A DNA stretch of 64,000 nucleotides, from contig JAIQFE010000027.1 in the NCBI GenBank assembly GCA_020073445.1, positions 1-64,000 of the forward strand, given 5' to 3'. The position numbers and the translations under genes were made by a program. Under the pieces are notes generated by a model. The model saw only the letters and a list, made by a program, of their open reading frames with translations, was not told where the DNA came from and searched no databases. The stretch is from Terriglobia bacterium (lineage in GTDB: Bacteria; Acidobacteriota; Terriglobia; Bryobacterales; Bryobacteraceae). Below are positions 25,114-34,277 of the stretch, piece by piece. Each line of letters opens with the position of its first letter. The first letter of the stretch is position 1.

Positions 25114-26424
25114 CTATTGTTGCGCGGCGGAATCCGGAGATGCCGTTTGCACGCGGCTGATCTGCTGATCCAGCTGGCCCAGAGTTTTTTCCACCTGCGA
25201 TTTGTCGGTCGCATTGGGCGCGGCCTTCAAGTATGCCCGAAAGTTTTCCGCGGCTTTGGTCCAATCCTGTTTCTGGATCTGAATCGCGCCCAGCAGATAG
25301 TGCGTCTTCGGATTAGACTGTTTGCGGTCCGCATCCACCGCCCGCTGCGCGCTCTTCTCGGCCGCATCGTATTCCTTCATTTGGAGATGCGCCAGAGCGT
25401 TGAAGTAATAGGCCACGGGAAACTCGTAGGGATCCAGATGCAGCAGCTGATCGGTTTTGTCCACCACGTCCTTCCAGTTCTGCTCGCGCACTGCCATCTG
25501 GTAGAGCTGCTGGTAGGGATACACAAACTTCGAGTCCGCCGCTAACGCGCTGGCGTAGGCTTCACGCGCCTCCGGATAATGCTCTTTCTTTTCGAGTATC
25601 TTCCCCAGTTCCAGCCACGCTTCGGCGTATTTGGGATAGATCTGCACGGCCTTGCGGAATTCCTGCTCGGCCTGGTCGGGTTTGCTCTTCTTCGTGGCGT
25701 TGAGACCTTTTTCGTACGCCTTCCGCGCGTCCTTGGGCGCCTGGCCGGAAGTCGCGCTGGCCGTCAATCCCTGGATCCCGGCGATGGGATACAGCAGGAT
25801 CACGCCGATGTCCGGATTGTCCAGCATCCGCCGCCCGGAGAGACTAAGGGTATCGGAGCGATATCCGGGCAGGCGGGCGCGAATCTCGCAGCCCCAATAA
25901 GCCGATTCCTGGTTCATACCGTTCGCTCCCCCAGGCGCACCGCCGTTGCCGGACGAGTTCATCCCAAACCCGCCCTGGCCGAATCCTCCCGGCTCTCCAA
26001 TATCGCCGAAAGTGTTGGTGCTCGCGTCGGCGAACATGAAATTGTTCTGCCCGAGATTGAAGCTGAAGCCGCCCCGCGAATCGGTGTATCCCTGGGGCTT
26101 GCCGGAGTTCGTCGAGCAGACGAGTTCGATGGTCGCGGATTCAGGCGGCGGACCACCGTCGTACATCATGACCTTTCCGCTGATCCAAATCGGACGCGGT
26201 GGCTGCGGGGTGTTGGTCGTGTTCGGATTCTGCGTCGAAGGCAGAGAACTAGGAGTGCCCGTGGGCCCAGGAGTTGGAGTCGGAGTACCTTTCCCGGGAC
26301 TTGGAGGCGCAGTGCCTCCGCCAGCCGAACCACCCTTTTGGGCGATACCCAGCGAGACTCCGAAGAACATCACGGCGACTAACATCGTCGCCTGCCCAAC
26401 AAAACGCGCCTGCAAAATTCGCAT
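25114..26424 (-). CDS. Exported TPR-repeat protein
   Basis: A 436-residue protein with a signal peptide (to about residue 28, SLGIAQ), then a Pro/Thr/Gly/Ser low-complexity linker (about 30-75). Next come a carboxypeptidase-regulatory-like beta domain (WISGKVMMYDGGPPPESATIELVC), a Gly/Asn-rich stretch, and from about residue 230 a set of TPR helices (DQAEQEFRKAVQIYPKYAEAWLELGKILEK, EYDAAEKSAQRAVDADRK). TPR regions mediate protein assembly. The protein is probably periplasmic or outer-membrane associated. Partner unknown. Downstream of it is recA, with separate promoters. Confidence 0.85.
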   Translation of the reverse strand: MRILQARFVGQATMLVAVMFFGVSLGIAQKGGSAGGGTAPPSPGKGTPTPTPGPTGTPSSLPSTQNPNTTNTPQPPRPIWISGKVMMYDGGPPPESATIELVCSTNSGKPQGYTDSRGGFSFNLGQNNFMFADASTNTFGDIGEPGGFGQGGFGMNSSGNGGAPGGANGMNQESAYWGCEIRARLPGYRSDTLSLSGRRMLDNPDIGVILLYPIAGIQGLTASATSGQAPKDARKAYEKGLNATKKSKPDQAEQEFRKAVQIYPKYAEAWLELGKILEKKEHYPEAREAYASALAADSKFVYPYQQLYQMAVREQNWKDVVDKTDQLLHLDPYEFPVAYYFNALAHLQMKEYDAAEKSAQRAVDADRKQSNPKTHYLLGAIQIQKQDWTKAAENFRAYLKAAPNATDKSQVEKTLGQLDQQISRVQTASPDSAAQQ

Positions 26425-26449
26425 AGGGCGCCTCCCTGCTATGGCTTGA

Positions 26450-26455
26450 ATTATA
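26450..26455 (-). promoter_or_regulatory. -10 box (TATAAT) upstream of the TPR gene
   Basis: A perfect TATAAT on the minus strand, 26 bases before the start at 26424. No clear -35 in position. Confidence 0.5.
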
Positions 26456-26502
26456 CCGCGCGTACAAGAGCCGGCTCGGGCAATTTGCGCCCTAAAACAC
26501 GA

Positions 26503-26534
26503 AGGCCGGATCGCGTTTTGCGGCGACCCGGCCT
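26503..26534 (-). terminator. Hairpin after the DUF465 gene
   Basis: AGGCCGGATCGC (26503-26514) and GCGACCCGGCCT (26523-26534) form a 12-base stem with one wobble on the minus-strand transcript. It lies 45 bases after the DUF465 gene stop and before the TPR gene promoter. No T-tract. Confidence 0.55.
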
Positions 26535-26579
26535 CGAATCAGGTTTTCAGCGCACCTGACAGCTATTCTTGGTCTAGAA

Positions 26580-26813
26580 TCAAGCGACCTTCTGGTCCCG
26601 GTACCGGGCCATGATGGCGTTCATCTCGTCCTTCAGACGTAGCTTTTGTTTCTTCAGGCGAATCTCCTCGGCCTCGTCTTCCAAGGTCAAGTGTTCCTTG
26701 GCTTCAATCGCTTCCAGCTCTTTATGGAACTGGGCATGCTCTGCCGCCAAGTCACGAAATTGCTGATCGGTCGCCATCAGATGCGCTCTCAGCTCTTCGT
26801 TATGTTGCTCCAT
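26580..26813 (-). CDS. DUF465/YdcH-like small coiled-coil protein
   Basis: A 77-residue protein from the ATG at 26813, preceded by a good GGAGAGG ribosome site about 10 bases upstream. The longer frame to 26876 has no such site. The sequence is almost entirely charged helix (HNEELRAHLMATDQQFRDLAAEHAQFHKELEAIE...LKKQKLRLKDEMNAIM), matching DUF465 (YdcH). The family is widespread and of unknown function. A short cytoplasmic coiled coil that may dimerise. Confidence 0.85.
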   Translation of the reverse strand: MEQHNEELRAHLMATDQQFRDLAAEHAQFHKELEAIEAKEHLTLEDEAEEIRLKKQKLRLKDEMNAIMARYRDQKVA

Positions 26814-26984
26814 CAGTGACACCTCTCCTTCATTTTCTGTTTGGAAGCGCCGTCGTTTAGGGCGCGTGAGGGCCACGCCGAGTCAGTTGGAAATAAATAA
26901 TTTGGCTCGGTGGGTCGTGTGATAACGACTTTCATTCAGTCACTCACCGCGGGCATCCGATTCCCGCTGCGCACCATGACAATA

Positions 26985-27425
26985 TCATGAAAAGAACCTC
27001 ATGACAATAGCGTCCTCGGCAGGTTCGTAATAGTATTGCGGACGGCGTCCGGCGCGATGAAATCCGGCGGATTCATACAGGCGGATGGCTGCTTCATTGG
27101 ATGCCCGCACCTCCAAAAACCACGCCCCTTTGGCCTGCGCCAGGGCGTCCGCCAGAAGCCGGCGGGCGATGCCGGTTCGCCGTTCGGCTGGGTCTACGGC
27201 CAAGTTCAGGATCTCGCTCTCGCCGGGTGCCACCTCCCGTGTCACCAGAAAGCCCGCGACGCAGCTGTTGAGGTCGCAGACACGGCAGTCGTGCTTCAGG
27301 TAGTCCGTCGGATTCCAATGGACGGCCTCGGGCGAAGCCGACTGGATGGCGTCGATCGCAGCCAGATCCGTAAAGCGGGCCGGGCGAATGGTTATTTCGC
27401 GTCTCACTTGGCGTTTAGGGTCCAT
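26985..27425 (-). CDS. GNAT N-acetyltransferase (RimI-like)
   Basis: From ATG 27425 the protein is 146 residues (alternative GTG at 27407, which overlaps the upstream stop as GTGA). The GNAT acetyl-CoA motif is VDPAERRTGIARRLLADAL, followed by LEVRASNEAAIRLYESAGFHRAGRRPQYYY, which closely resembles RimI, the acetyltransferase of ribosomal protein S18. It is translationally coupled to the MFS gene before it. Other N-acyltransferase substrates are possible. Confidence 0.85.
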   Translation of the reverse strand: MDPKRQVRREITIRPARFTDLAAIDAIQSASPEAVHWNPTDYLKHDCRVCDLNSCVAGFLVTREVAPGESEILNLAVDPAERRTGIARRLLADALAQAKGAWFLEVRASNEAAIRLYESAGFHRAGRRPQYYYEPAEDAIVMRFFS

Positions 27426-28594
27426 CGCAAAATGCCGATCCCCAACAGCGGCGTGATCGACAGCGCCACACATACCGGGGTGAAGCCCACACGGTCCACC
27501 ATACCGCCGATCCAAGGGGAAAGAAATGCGGTCATCAATCCGAAGGAACACGTGAGCGCGGCCACGCCCAATCCGGCGTGCGACGGTCCGAAGAGATCGA
27601 TGGGCAACGCGTACACGTTGGTGCTGATCGCCAGCGTCCAGAAGAAACTCAAGCTGATGGCGGCCGCCGCCAGTGCCGGATGGGGCATCAGCGGAACCGC
27701 AGCGGTTGCAAGAAGGATCACGGCCGAGATCCAGCAGATCCGCATACGCGCTCGCAGCACGTTCATGCCGGAACGAATCCAGCGATAGGACACCACGCCT
27801 CCGAAGAATCCGCCCGCGGTGGCGAACACGGCCGGGATCCAGGCGAATTCGCGATTGGCTTGATCCTGAGTCATGTGCCGCTCCTGAACGAAGTACAGCG
27901 TGGTCCAGTTGCTCCAGAGCGCGTACAGCGTCATCACGAAGGCGTTCGCGAGCGCGAGCCCCCAGAACCGGCGATCGCGGAACAGATGGCCCCCGCCCTT
28001 ATCGGCACGGCTCTTCTCGACGGATCGCGCCGGAACTCTTTTGGACGTGAACCACCACAGCGGAATCCACAGCAACCCCAGCGCTCCGCATAAAGCGAAC
28101 GTGGATCGCCAGCCGTAGCGGGGCTGCATGAACGTAACGATCAGAGGCGCTGCCACCGATCCCAACGTAATTCCGACCTGGTTGAAGGCCGTGCCCAGAG
28201 CCAGCTCGCGCGGCTCCAGATAGGTCGCGTTGGCTTTGCCGGTGGCCGGAATTCCGGCAGCTTCGGCCGCTCCGAGCACCGTCCGGCACGCTAGCAATCC
28301 GGAAAAGCTTCGCGTCCACGCCGTGGCCGAACCCGCCAGCGACCACAGCGCTACCGAGATTCCTGCGCCGAGATTTAACCCCACGCGATCGATGAACCAT
28401 CCGGCGGCGGGAGCGATCGCGGCGTAGACCAACGCAAAGGACGAGATGACCAGCCCATACTGCTCGTTGGTCAACTGGAATTCGCCGCGCACTGTGGGAG
28501 CGAGTGCAGCCAGAAGCTGGCGATCCAGGTAATTCAGTGAGGACGATAAAACGAAAACACCAACCGCGATCCATCGCAGCGGGATCCGTTGCAT
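27404..28594 (-). CDS. Major facilitator superfamily transporter
   Basis: A 396-residue MFS permease with about 12 hydrophobic segments. The loop 2-3 type motif is visible as GWFIDRVGLNLGA near residues 65-80, and the second half contains FFGGVVSYRWI. The family resembles ACS-type (anion:cation symporter, hexuronate/phthalate) transporters in its opening (LNYLDRQLLAALAPTVRGEF). Substrate unknown. It overlaps the upstream gene by one base and the GNAT gene downstream, so all three are probably one operon. Confidence 0.88.
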   Translation of the reverse strand: MQRIPLRWIAVGVFVLSSSLNYLDRQLLAALAPTVRGEFQLTNEQYGLVISSFALVYAAIAPAAGWFIDRVGLNLGAGISVALWSLAGSATAWTRSFSGLLACRTVLGAAEAAGIPATGKANATYLEPRELALGTAFNQVGITLGSVAAPLIVTFMQPRYGWRSTFALCGALGLLWIPLWWFTSKRVPARSVEKSRADKGGGHLFRDRRFWGLALANAFVMTLYALWSNWTTLYFVQERHMTQDQANREFAWIPAVFATAGGFFGGVVSYRWIRSGMNVLRARMRICWISAVILLATAAVPLMPHPALAAAAISLSFFWTLAISTNVYALPIDLFGPSHAGLGVAALTCSFGLMTAFLSPWIGGMVDRVGFTPVCVALSITPLLGIGILRWTLNAK

Positions 28595-30120
28595 TAACGC
28601 AGCTCGTAGGTCGTAACGTTGCCGATGGTGCCCATCTGCGCGTCGGGCTTGGCATCATGGACTACCATCACCTGGCGTGCCGGTTTCTGCGCGCCGCAGG
28701 TGAAATCCGCAGGATTCAAGCCTTCCGTGCCGCGGACCAGCACCTTCACCGTGCTCTTCGCGTTTTGGATCGTCAGCCTGCGGGGACCATTCAGACACTC
28801 GACCTGTACGAGCGTTCCGGTGACCGTTTCGCCTCCGTAGATCTGTGCGAATGGCACCGGCGTCGCTCCCGATTTCAGGCCGCCCTGTTCGCGATTGGCT
28901 TTGGCTTCCGCCGCACGAACCTCCGCTGCCGCAGCATCCTTGACGCGCTGGAGATCCGCAGCACGCTCATCGGCCGCACGTTTCGTATCGGCCAGTTCGG
29001 CATCGATCCGGCGCTGCTCGGCGTCCATGCGAATTTGATGGATGCGCGCGTGTTCGGCATCGCCTCGGGCGGTGCGTTCCGCCGAGATCCAGGATTTCGC
29101 CGCGTCGACGGGCTGCCCCGCCGCGGTCTGCGCCTCGGCCAACGCCTGCCAGTACGCGGAGTTTTGGGGTTCGAGTGCGGTCGCGGCCTTGAGCCGGCTG
29201 ACCTTGACCAGCTTATTTGTTTCGAGCTCCGCCAGGCGAACATGCGGTTCCGCCCAACGCGGGTTGGCCTTGGCGGCTTGCTCCAGAGAAACTGCTGTGC
29301 CCGCCGCAAGCAGGCCCCGCGGGCTCGTGGGAGGAAAAGTCTTGCCGGCAGCTTTCAGTTCGGCGAGCCAATCGTCCACGTCCGATTGCGGAAGGCGCTT
29401 CTCGATAAAATCGCGGTTCGGGTTGAGGGCTTCGCCGAAGACTGGAGAAGCTTCGAAAACGCCTGCTTTGAAGTACGCGTCCGCGCGCCGGTTCAGCTCT
29501 GCGAGTGCAAAGTCGAATCCGTTGCGTGCCGCGACGCTTTCTTCGTTGCCTTGCTGGAGATTGCCGAGGTACACGCGAAACCGCCCGGCATACTCGGGAT
29601 TCGTTGCCAGCATCTGTATCTTGGCCCACTCCCGTTCGCGCTCCGCGGGAAGTGACGTGGGCCGCGCGCCTAGTTTCACGCGCGTGGCGTTCACTTCGAT
29701 GGTCGAAAAGAGATCCTCAAGGGCAGTGACGGTGGCGCCCGGGAGCAAGCCTGCGTTGTCCGCGATCAGGCGGCGCACGATCTCTCTACGCCAATCCAAA
29801 GGTTGCGGAGTATCGGCCGTCCAGGCGCTCAGATCCGACGATCCACCTTGCACGAACGGCTGCGGCAGCGCATGCGGCCCGTACTCCTTCTGATTCGGAA
29901 ACAGCACTAAAACAATGGGCCAGACGGTGGGCAGATCGGCTTTACCCAGCATGCCCGCAAGCACGTGGCGAGTCTGCTCCATCTGCGTCAGGCGTTCGCG
30001 CGCCGCCCGGTCGCCAGCATTGCTGACGACGCGGAACGGCCCCATGCGGTACTCGGTCCAGTCCGCGGCGAGAACCGAGGACGCCAGCAAAAGCGTGATG
30101 AGCGCGCTCCGAAGCACCAC
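28594..30120 (-). CDS. Exported protein with TPR-like and coiled-coil regions, unknown function
   Basis: A 508-residue protein with a signal peptide (VLAADW, about 18 residues). The first 200 residues (FRVVSNAGDRAARERLTQMEQTR and EIVRRLIADNAGLLPGATVTALEDLFSTIEV) resemble the peptidase-less DUF1570-like region of acidobacterial secreted proteins. TPR-like helices follow to about residue 330, then an Ala/Glu/Arg coiled coil (about 350-405) and a C-terminal beta domain with two cysteines. I do not recognise a catalytic site. Coupled with the MFS transporter. Confidence 0.75.
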   Translation of the reverse strand: MVLRSALITLLLASSVLAADWTEYRMGPFRVVSNAGDRAARERLTQMEQTRHVLAGMLGKADLPTVWPIVLVLFPNQKEYGPHALPQPFVQGGSSDLSAWTADTPQPLDWRREIVRRLIADNAGLLPGATVTALEDLFSTIEVNATRVKLGARPTSLPAEREREWAKIQMLATNPEYAGRFRVYLGNLQQGNEESVAARNGFDFALAELNRRADAYFKAGVFEASPVFGEALNPNRDFIEKRLPQSDVDDWLAELKAAGKTFPPTSPRGLLAAGTAVSLEQAAKANPRWAEPHVRLAELETNKLVKVSRLKAATALEPQNSAYWQALAEAQTAAGQPVDAAKSWISAERTARGDAEHARIHQIRMDAEQRRIDAELADTKRAADERAADLQRVKDAAAAEVRAAEAKANREQGGLKSGATPVPFAQIYGGETVTGTLVQVECLNGPRRLTIQNAKSTVKVLVRGTEGLNPADFTCGAQKPARQVMVVHDAKPDAQMGTIGNVTTYELR

Positions 30121-30161
30121 CTTGATTTTATGGCAACGCTCATTGGTATGGGGCTCTTTGT

Positions 30162-30167
30162 TATACT
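30162..30167 (+). promoter_or_regulatory. -10 box (TATACT) before the exported unknown protein
   Basis: TATACT at 30162-30167, followed by an AGGAGG ribosome site at 30180-30185, eight bases before the ATG at 30194. No -35 at a normal distance. Confidence 0.45.
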
Positions 30168-30193
30168 GGCAGCCGGTTTAGGAGGCTTTTCAC

Positions 30194-30913
30194 ATGTCAC
30201 GACGCGTGGTCGCGCTCACGATTCTCAATTGCTCGCTGGTTCTGGGGCTGGTGGTTACAGCAATCGCCCAACAACCCCAAGGCGCAGCTAAAGAAGGCGC
30301 TCCGAAAGGCGGCAAAGGCAAGGGTGGTCCGACGCGTCCGCCCCTCTTCTTCCGCGAAGAATGGAAACAGACTGCGGCAGGCGGCGAGCACCAGGTGGTT
30401 CCGGCGGATTCCGTTGCCAATCCGGATCTGACCCTGAACCTGCTCGGACCCACGGGAAAAGAGATGCTCATGACCGGCGCCGCCGGTGATGAGAACAATC
30501 CCATTCACCTCTGGACCGGCATGTGCACCACGCCCTGCGCTTTCACGCTGAAGCATAAGAACAGCTATGCGGATCTCACGGGTCTCGCGCGCATCCGGCT
30601 GGTGACCAAGGTGTCCGGGTTCCATCAGGTTCGTCCGCTGATCAAGACGGCGGAAGGCATGTGGCTGGTGGGTGACCGCACCGACGGATCGTTGACGGAC
30701 TGGATCGAGAGCGAATTCGCTGTGAGCGATGTTCGCTGGCTACGCGTGGATCCTACGCGGATGGTGACCTCCGGCAACTGGATTAAAGATCCCGATCTCA
30801 GCAAGGTGGACGAGATTGGTTTCGCCGATCTGATGCCCAGCAGCGGCCACGGCCCTGGCGGCTGGTCCGACGTCGGCAAGATCGAAGTGTACGCGAAGTC
30901 GGTTCCGCGCTAA
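30194..30913 (+). CDS. Exported protein of unknown function (239 residues)
   Basis: Signal peptide to about residue 25 (LVVTAIAQ), then a Lys/Gly/Pro-rich linker (PKGGKGKGGPTRPP). The globular part has the WKQT...FRE context and the ending VGKIEVYAKSVPR. Its pattern (EEWKQ, SYADLTGLARIRL, DVRWLRVDP) recalls concanavalin-like secreted domains but I make no firm family call. A strong AGGAGG supports expression. It is 43 bases before comEC and may share its transcript. Confidence 0.7.
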   Translation: MSRRVVALTILNCSLVLGLVVTAIAQQPQGAAKEGAPKGGKGKGGPTRPPLFFREEWKQTAAGGEHQVVPADSVANPDLTLNLLGPTGKEMLMTGAAGDENNPIHLWTGMCTTPCAFTLKHKNSYADLTGLARIRLVTKVSGFHQVRPLIKTAEGMWLVGDRTDGSLTDWIESEFAVSDVRWLRVDPTRMVTSGNWIKDPDLSKVDEIGFADLMPSSGHGPGGWSDVGKIEVYAKSVPR

Positions 30914-30956
30914 CACGCTCTCATAACCGAGAGAATTTCTCCACCGTGGACAGACT

Positions 30957-33482
30957 ATGTCCACGGTGCGTGAACCGTTAGTTCTTCCACTCGCCGCGTT
31001 TGCCGCGGGGATCTTACTAAACCAAGCCGCGCCGTTTTCGACGCGCGAAGCGGCGCTGGCTACCCTTGCGATCGCGATTCTCGCGTTCCTGCCGTCTTCT
31101 CCGTGGATCAAGCGAACAACAGTCCTTCTAGCGATGTTTTTCGCGGGAGCCTTCGCGGGCGCCTGGCATCGTCCCGGCCCAGCGTCTGAAATCGACGCGA
31201 CCTCCCGCGAAATCGTGATCCTGGCAGGCTGCGTGGTCGAGCCCACAGTTTTCGGCGAAGACCGCGCGCAGTTCACGCTGGAGCTGGACCCTGGGGCCCG
31301 AGCGCAGGTCTTGATCCCATCTGATGAAGGTGATCCTCCGCCGCAGAGCTTGTCCTACGGGCAGCGAGTCGAGATTGAAGCGCGCGTGCGGCGTCCGCAC
31401 AACTTCAATAATCCCGGCTCGTTTGATTACGCTGCCTATCTCGCTCGCCGCAACATCTTCTGGACCGCGTCCATGCCTCGCAACACGCCCGCGAAGCTCG
31501 TGCCGGGGCGGTGCGGATCGCGTTTCATGGCGGCGATCTTCGCTCTACGCACGGCGGCTCTCGATCGTATCGATAGGCTCTTTCCAAACGACAACTACAA
31601 TTCCGGAATGATGCAGGCCGTCCTGATCGGCGAGACGGTCAAGCTCGAGCGCGTCTGGACCGACGATTTCCGCCGCACCGGCACGTTCCATGCGCTTGTG
31701 ATTTCGGGCGTCCATGTGACGGTCCTCGCGGCCGTGCTTCTATTTTTGCTGCGCCTGGTGCCGATCTCCGAGTTGAGCTCGTTGGTGGTGACAACGGCCG
31801 CTGCTTGGCTCTACGCGCTCGTCTCCGGATTCTCCGCTCCCGTAGTGCGGGCGGCGGGTGGATTCACGCTCTACACTCTCGCGCGAGCCTGCTTTCGCCG
31901 CGCGCGCGTGATGAATCTTCTAGCCGCGGTCGCGCTGGTATATCTTGCCTGGGACCCGGCGCAAATCTTCGAAGCAAGTTTCCAATTATCATTCCTCGCT
32001 GTGGCTGCCATAGGTTCGCTAGCCGCGCCGCTGCTGGAGGCAACCACAACTCCATATGCGAAAGGCCTGCGCGGCATCACCAATCCGGATCTGGACCCGC
32101 ACTTGGAGGCTCGCGTAGCGCAGTTCCGCGTCGAGATAAGACTGGCCGCGGAAACACTGTGGCTGTGGACCCGTCTTCCGTTGCGCTGGGCACAAGGATC
32201 GCTGGCCATGGTGCTCTGGTGCGTGCTGTTCGCCTTCGAGATGGCGGTGATCTCGGCCACCATTCAGATCGGCCTGGCGCTTCCCATGGCCGAATACTTT
32301 CATCGCGTCTCGTTCACCGGCCTGAGCGCGAACCTGCTGATCGTGCCCGCCATGAACGCGGTGGTCCCGCTCGGTTTCCTGGCGATCTTCACCGGTTGGC
32401 GTTGGGCCGGATCACTGGCCGGCGTGCTTCTCCGATTCTCGGCTCGCGTTGCAGGGTGGCACGCAAGTCTGGAGCCCGCATGGCGAGTTCCCGATCCGCC
32501 GCTGTGGCTGGTTCTGGCGTTCGCAGCGGCATTGGTCGCCTGCGCCCTGCTCTTTCGTAAACAGCGGCTTCGCCGAACCGCAGTTGGCGCCCTTCTGGCG
32601 TTATTCGCGCTCCTACTTTGGCAGCCTTGGCTACATCCCCTGCAGACCGGCATGCTCGAGCTGACAGCGATCGACGTCGGTCAGGGCGATAGTCTCCTGG
32701 TGGTGCTGCCAAGCGGCGAGACCATGCTGATCGACGGCGGCGGGCGCCTGGTCTACGGCCGCCAGCGAAAATCCAATCTCGACATTGGAGAGGACGTGGT
32801 CTCTCCCTATCTGTGGAGCCGCGGCATCCGGCGCATCGACGTGCTGATCGCCACCCACTCCCATCAGGACCATATCGGCGGCTTGGCCGCGATCATGTCT
32901 AACTTCATGCCGCGAGAACTGTGGACAGGGGCGAATCCGCCTGCGGAACTGCTGGAAGTAGCCCGCCGGCTGGGCATTCCGTCGGCCGTAAAGCACCCGG
33001 CCGGACGGGTCGAACTCTCCGGGGCCGCTCTGGAAGTCCTCGCGCCCGCGGACGACTATGTGGCCGAGAAAGTGGGGAATAATGACTCCCTGGTGCTCCG
33101 GATCACCTACGGATCGCGATCCTTCCTATTGACTGGAGATATGGAACGCGGCATCGAGGCCAAACTTCTGGCTGCGGGTGTTGATCTGCATGCCGACGTC
33201 CTCAAAGTCGGACACCACGGTTCCCGGACTTCCAGCACCCAGGCGTTCCTGGACGCTGTCTCTCCCTCGGTCGCCCTGATCTCGGCGGGATACGAGAATT
33301 CCTTCGGCCACCCCCATCCGGACGTCCTGGGGAGGCTGTCGGCCAGGCACGCAGCTGTCTTACGGACCGACCTGGACGGACTAGTTACCGCCCGGACCGA
33401 CGGACACCGTATTTTCTTCGATCTACAGGCCTGGCAGGATAATCCGCAACCCCTTCGTTTTCCGCAACATCTGATACAATAG
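30957..33482 (+). CDS. comEC: ComEC/Rec2 family competence DNA-uptake channel
   Basis: A 841-residue protein with all three regions of the family: an N-terminal DUF4131-like domain (about 1-190), the multi-helix Competence membrane domain (about 200-550), and a C-terminal metallo-beta-lactamase domain with THSHQDHIGG at 633-642 and a later HHGSRTSS. In transforming bacteria it passes single-stranded DNA through the inner membrane. Other com genes are absent from this window. Full length, so probably functional. Confidence 0.92.
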   Translation: MSTVREPLVLPLAAFAAGILLNQAAPFSTREAALATLAIAILAFLPSSPWIKRTTVLLAMFFAGAFAGAWHRPGPASEIDATSREIVILAGCVVEPTVFGEDRAQFTLELDPGARAQVLIPSDEGDPPPQSLSYGQRVEIEARVRRPHNFNNPGSFDYAAYLARRNIFWTASMPRNTPAKLVPGRCGSRFMAAIFALRTAALDRIDRLFPNDNYNSGMMQAVLIGETVKLERVWTDDFRRTGTFHALVISGVHVTVLAAVLLFLLRLVPISELSSLVVTTAAAWLYALVSGFSAPVVRAAGGFTLYTLARACFRRARVMNLLAAVALVYLAWDPAQIFEASFQLSFLAVAAIGSLAAPLLEATTTPYAKGLRGITNPDLDPHLEARVAQFRVEIRLAAETLWLWTRLPLRWAQGSLAMVLWCVLFAFEMAVISATIQIGLALPMAEYFHRVSFTGLSANLLIVPAMNAVVPLGFLAIFTGWRWAGSLAGVLLRFSARVAGWHASLEPAWRVPDPPLWLVLAFAAALVACALLFRKQRLRRTAVGALLALFALLLWQPWLHPLQTGMLELTAIDVGQGDSLLVVLPSGETMLIDGGGRLVYGRQRKSNLDIGEDVVSPYLWSRGIRRIDVLIATHSHQDHIGGLAAIMSNFMPRELWTGANPPAELLEVARRLGIPSAVKHPAGRVELSGAALEVLAPADDYVAEKVGNNDSLVLRITYGSRSFLLTGDMERGIEAKLLAAGVDLHADVLKVGHHGSRTSSTQAFLDAVSPSVALISAGYENSFGHPHPDVLGRLSARHAAVLRTDLDGLVTARTDGHRIFFDLQAWQDNPQPLRFPQHLIQ

Positions 33483-33528
33483 GCCCGTAAGGGTGTGTGT
33501 ATTTTCGGGCTCGCAAAGGCATTCGTTA

Positions 33529-34254
33529 GTGCGTCTACCTAACCTTCTACTCGCGTTCGCGGCCACAGTGCTGGTAGTCCAGGCGGCGGATCTCCCGAAA
33601 AACTACGCGACTCCGGACAACCTGAACAATGTCATTAATCGCTATGTCGCAGCTCAGCAGGCCCAGCAGGAAGCGCTCCGGGGGGCCCGCATGGAGGTCG
33701 AAATCGACGCCCAACTGCCCAGCCTGGAAAAGAAGGGTAAACTCAGGGTCCTGCGCGTGATTTCGAAGTTCGGCAAGATTACCTTCGACCAGATCGGCCA
33801 GTTCATCGGCGATCCAATCGTGAAAAAGCAGGTCATCACAAAGTACCTGGAACTGGAACAGAATGAGCGTGAGAAGGGCTCCATCGCGATCACGCCGGCC
33901 AATTACAAATTCCAGATCAACGCGATCATCACCCAGGAAGAGAAGCAGACCTACATCTTCAAGCTCACTCCCAAGCGCAAGGCGATCGGGTTGTTCAAGG
34001 GTGAATTGTGGCTGGACGGCGCCACCGGAATGCCCCTCAAAGAGACCGGCCAGATGGTCAAGAGCGGGTCCGCGTGGCTCAAGAGTATCCGCTTCGTGCG
34101 CGATTATGAAATGCGCGACGGCATATCGGTTTTGAAGCATCTGCAGAGCACCGTGGATGTGCGCGTAGTCGGGAAAGCCGAGTTGAGCGCCAATTACAGC
34201 AACCCGACCTGGCAAGAGGACGAACAGACGGCTAGCGCCCCGAGCGTCCCATAA
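33529..34254 (+). CDS. Exported protein of unknown function (outer-membrane lipoprotein-sorting-like shape)
   Basis: The open frame reaches back to a GTG at 33493, ten bases after comEC, but the GTG at 33529 gives a clean signal peptide (RLPNLLLAFAATVLVVQA) and 241 residues. The mature protein looks like beta strands flanked by a helical N-terminus (QAQQEALRGARMEVEID), with WLDGATGMPLKETGQMVKSG, and ends in a Ser/Ala/Pro tail. It lies directly before hpnJ, so it may be linked to hopanoid or outer-membrane lipid handling by position only. Confidence 0.7.
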   Translation: MRLPNLLLAFAATVLVVQAADLPKNYATPDNLNNVINRYVAAQQAQQEALRGARMEVEIDAQLPSLEKKGKLRVLRVISKFGKITFDQIGQFIGDPIVKKQVITKYLELEQNEREKGSIAITPANYKFQINAIITQEEKQTYIFKLTPKRKAIGLFKGELWLDGATGMPLKETGQMVKSGSAWLKSIRFVRDYEMRDGISVLKHLQSTVDVRVVGKAELSANYSNPTWQEDEQTASAPSVP

Positions 34255-34277
34255 CCAAGGAGAATCGCTTCCATCCC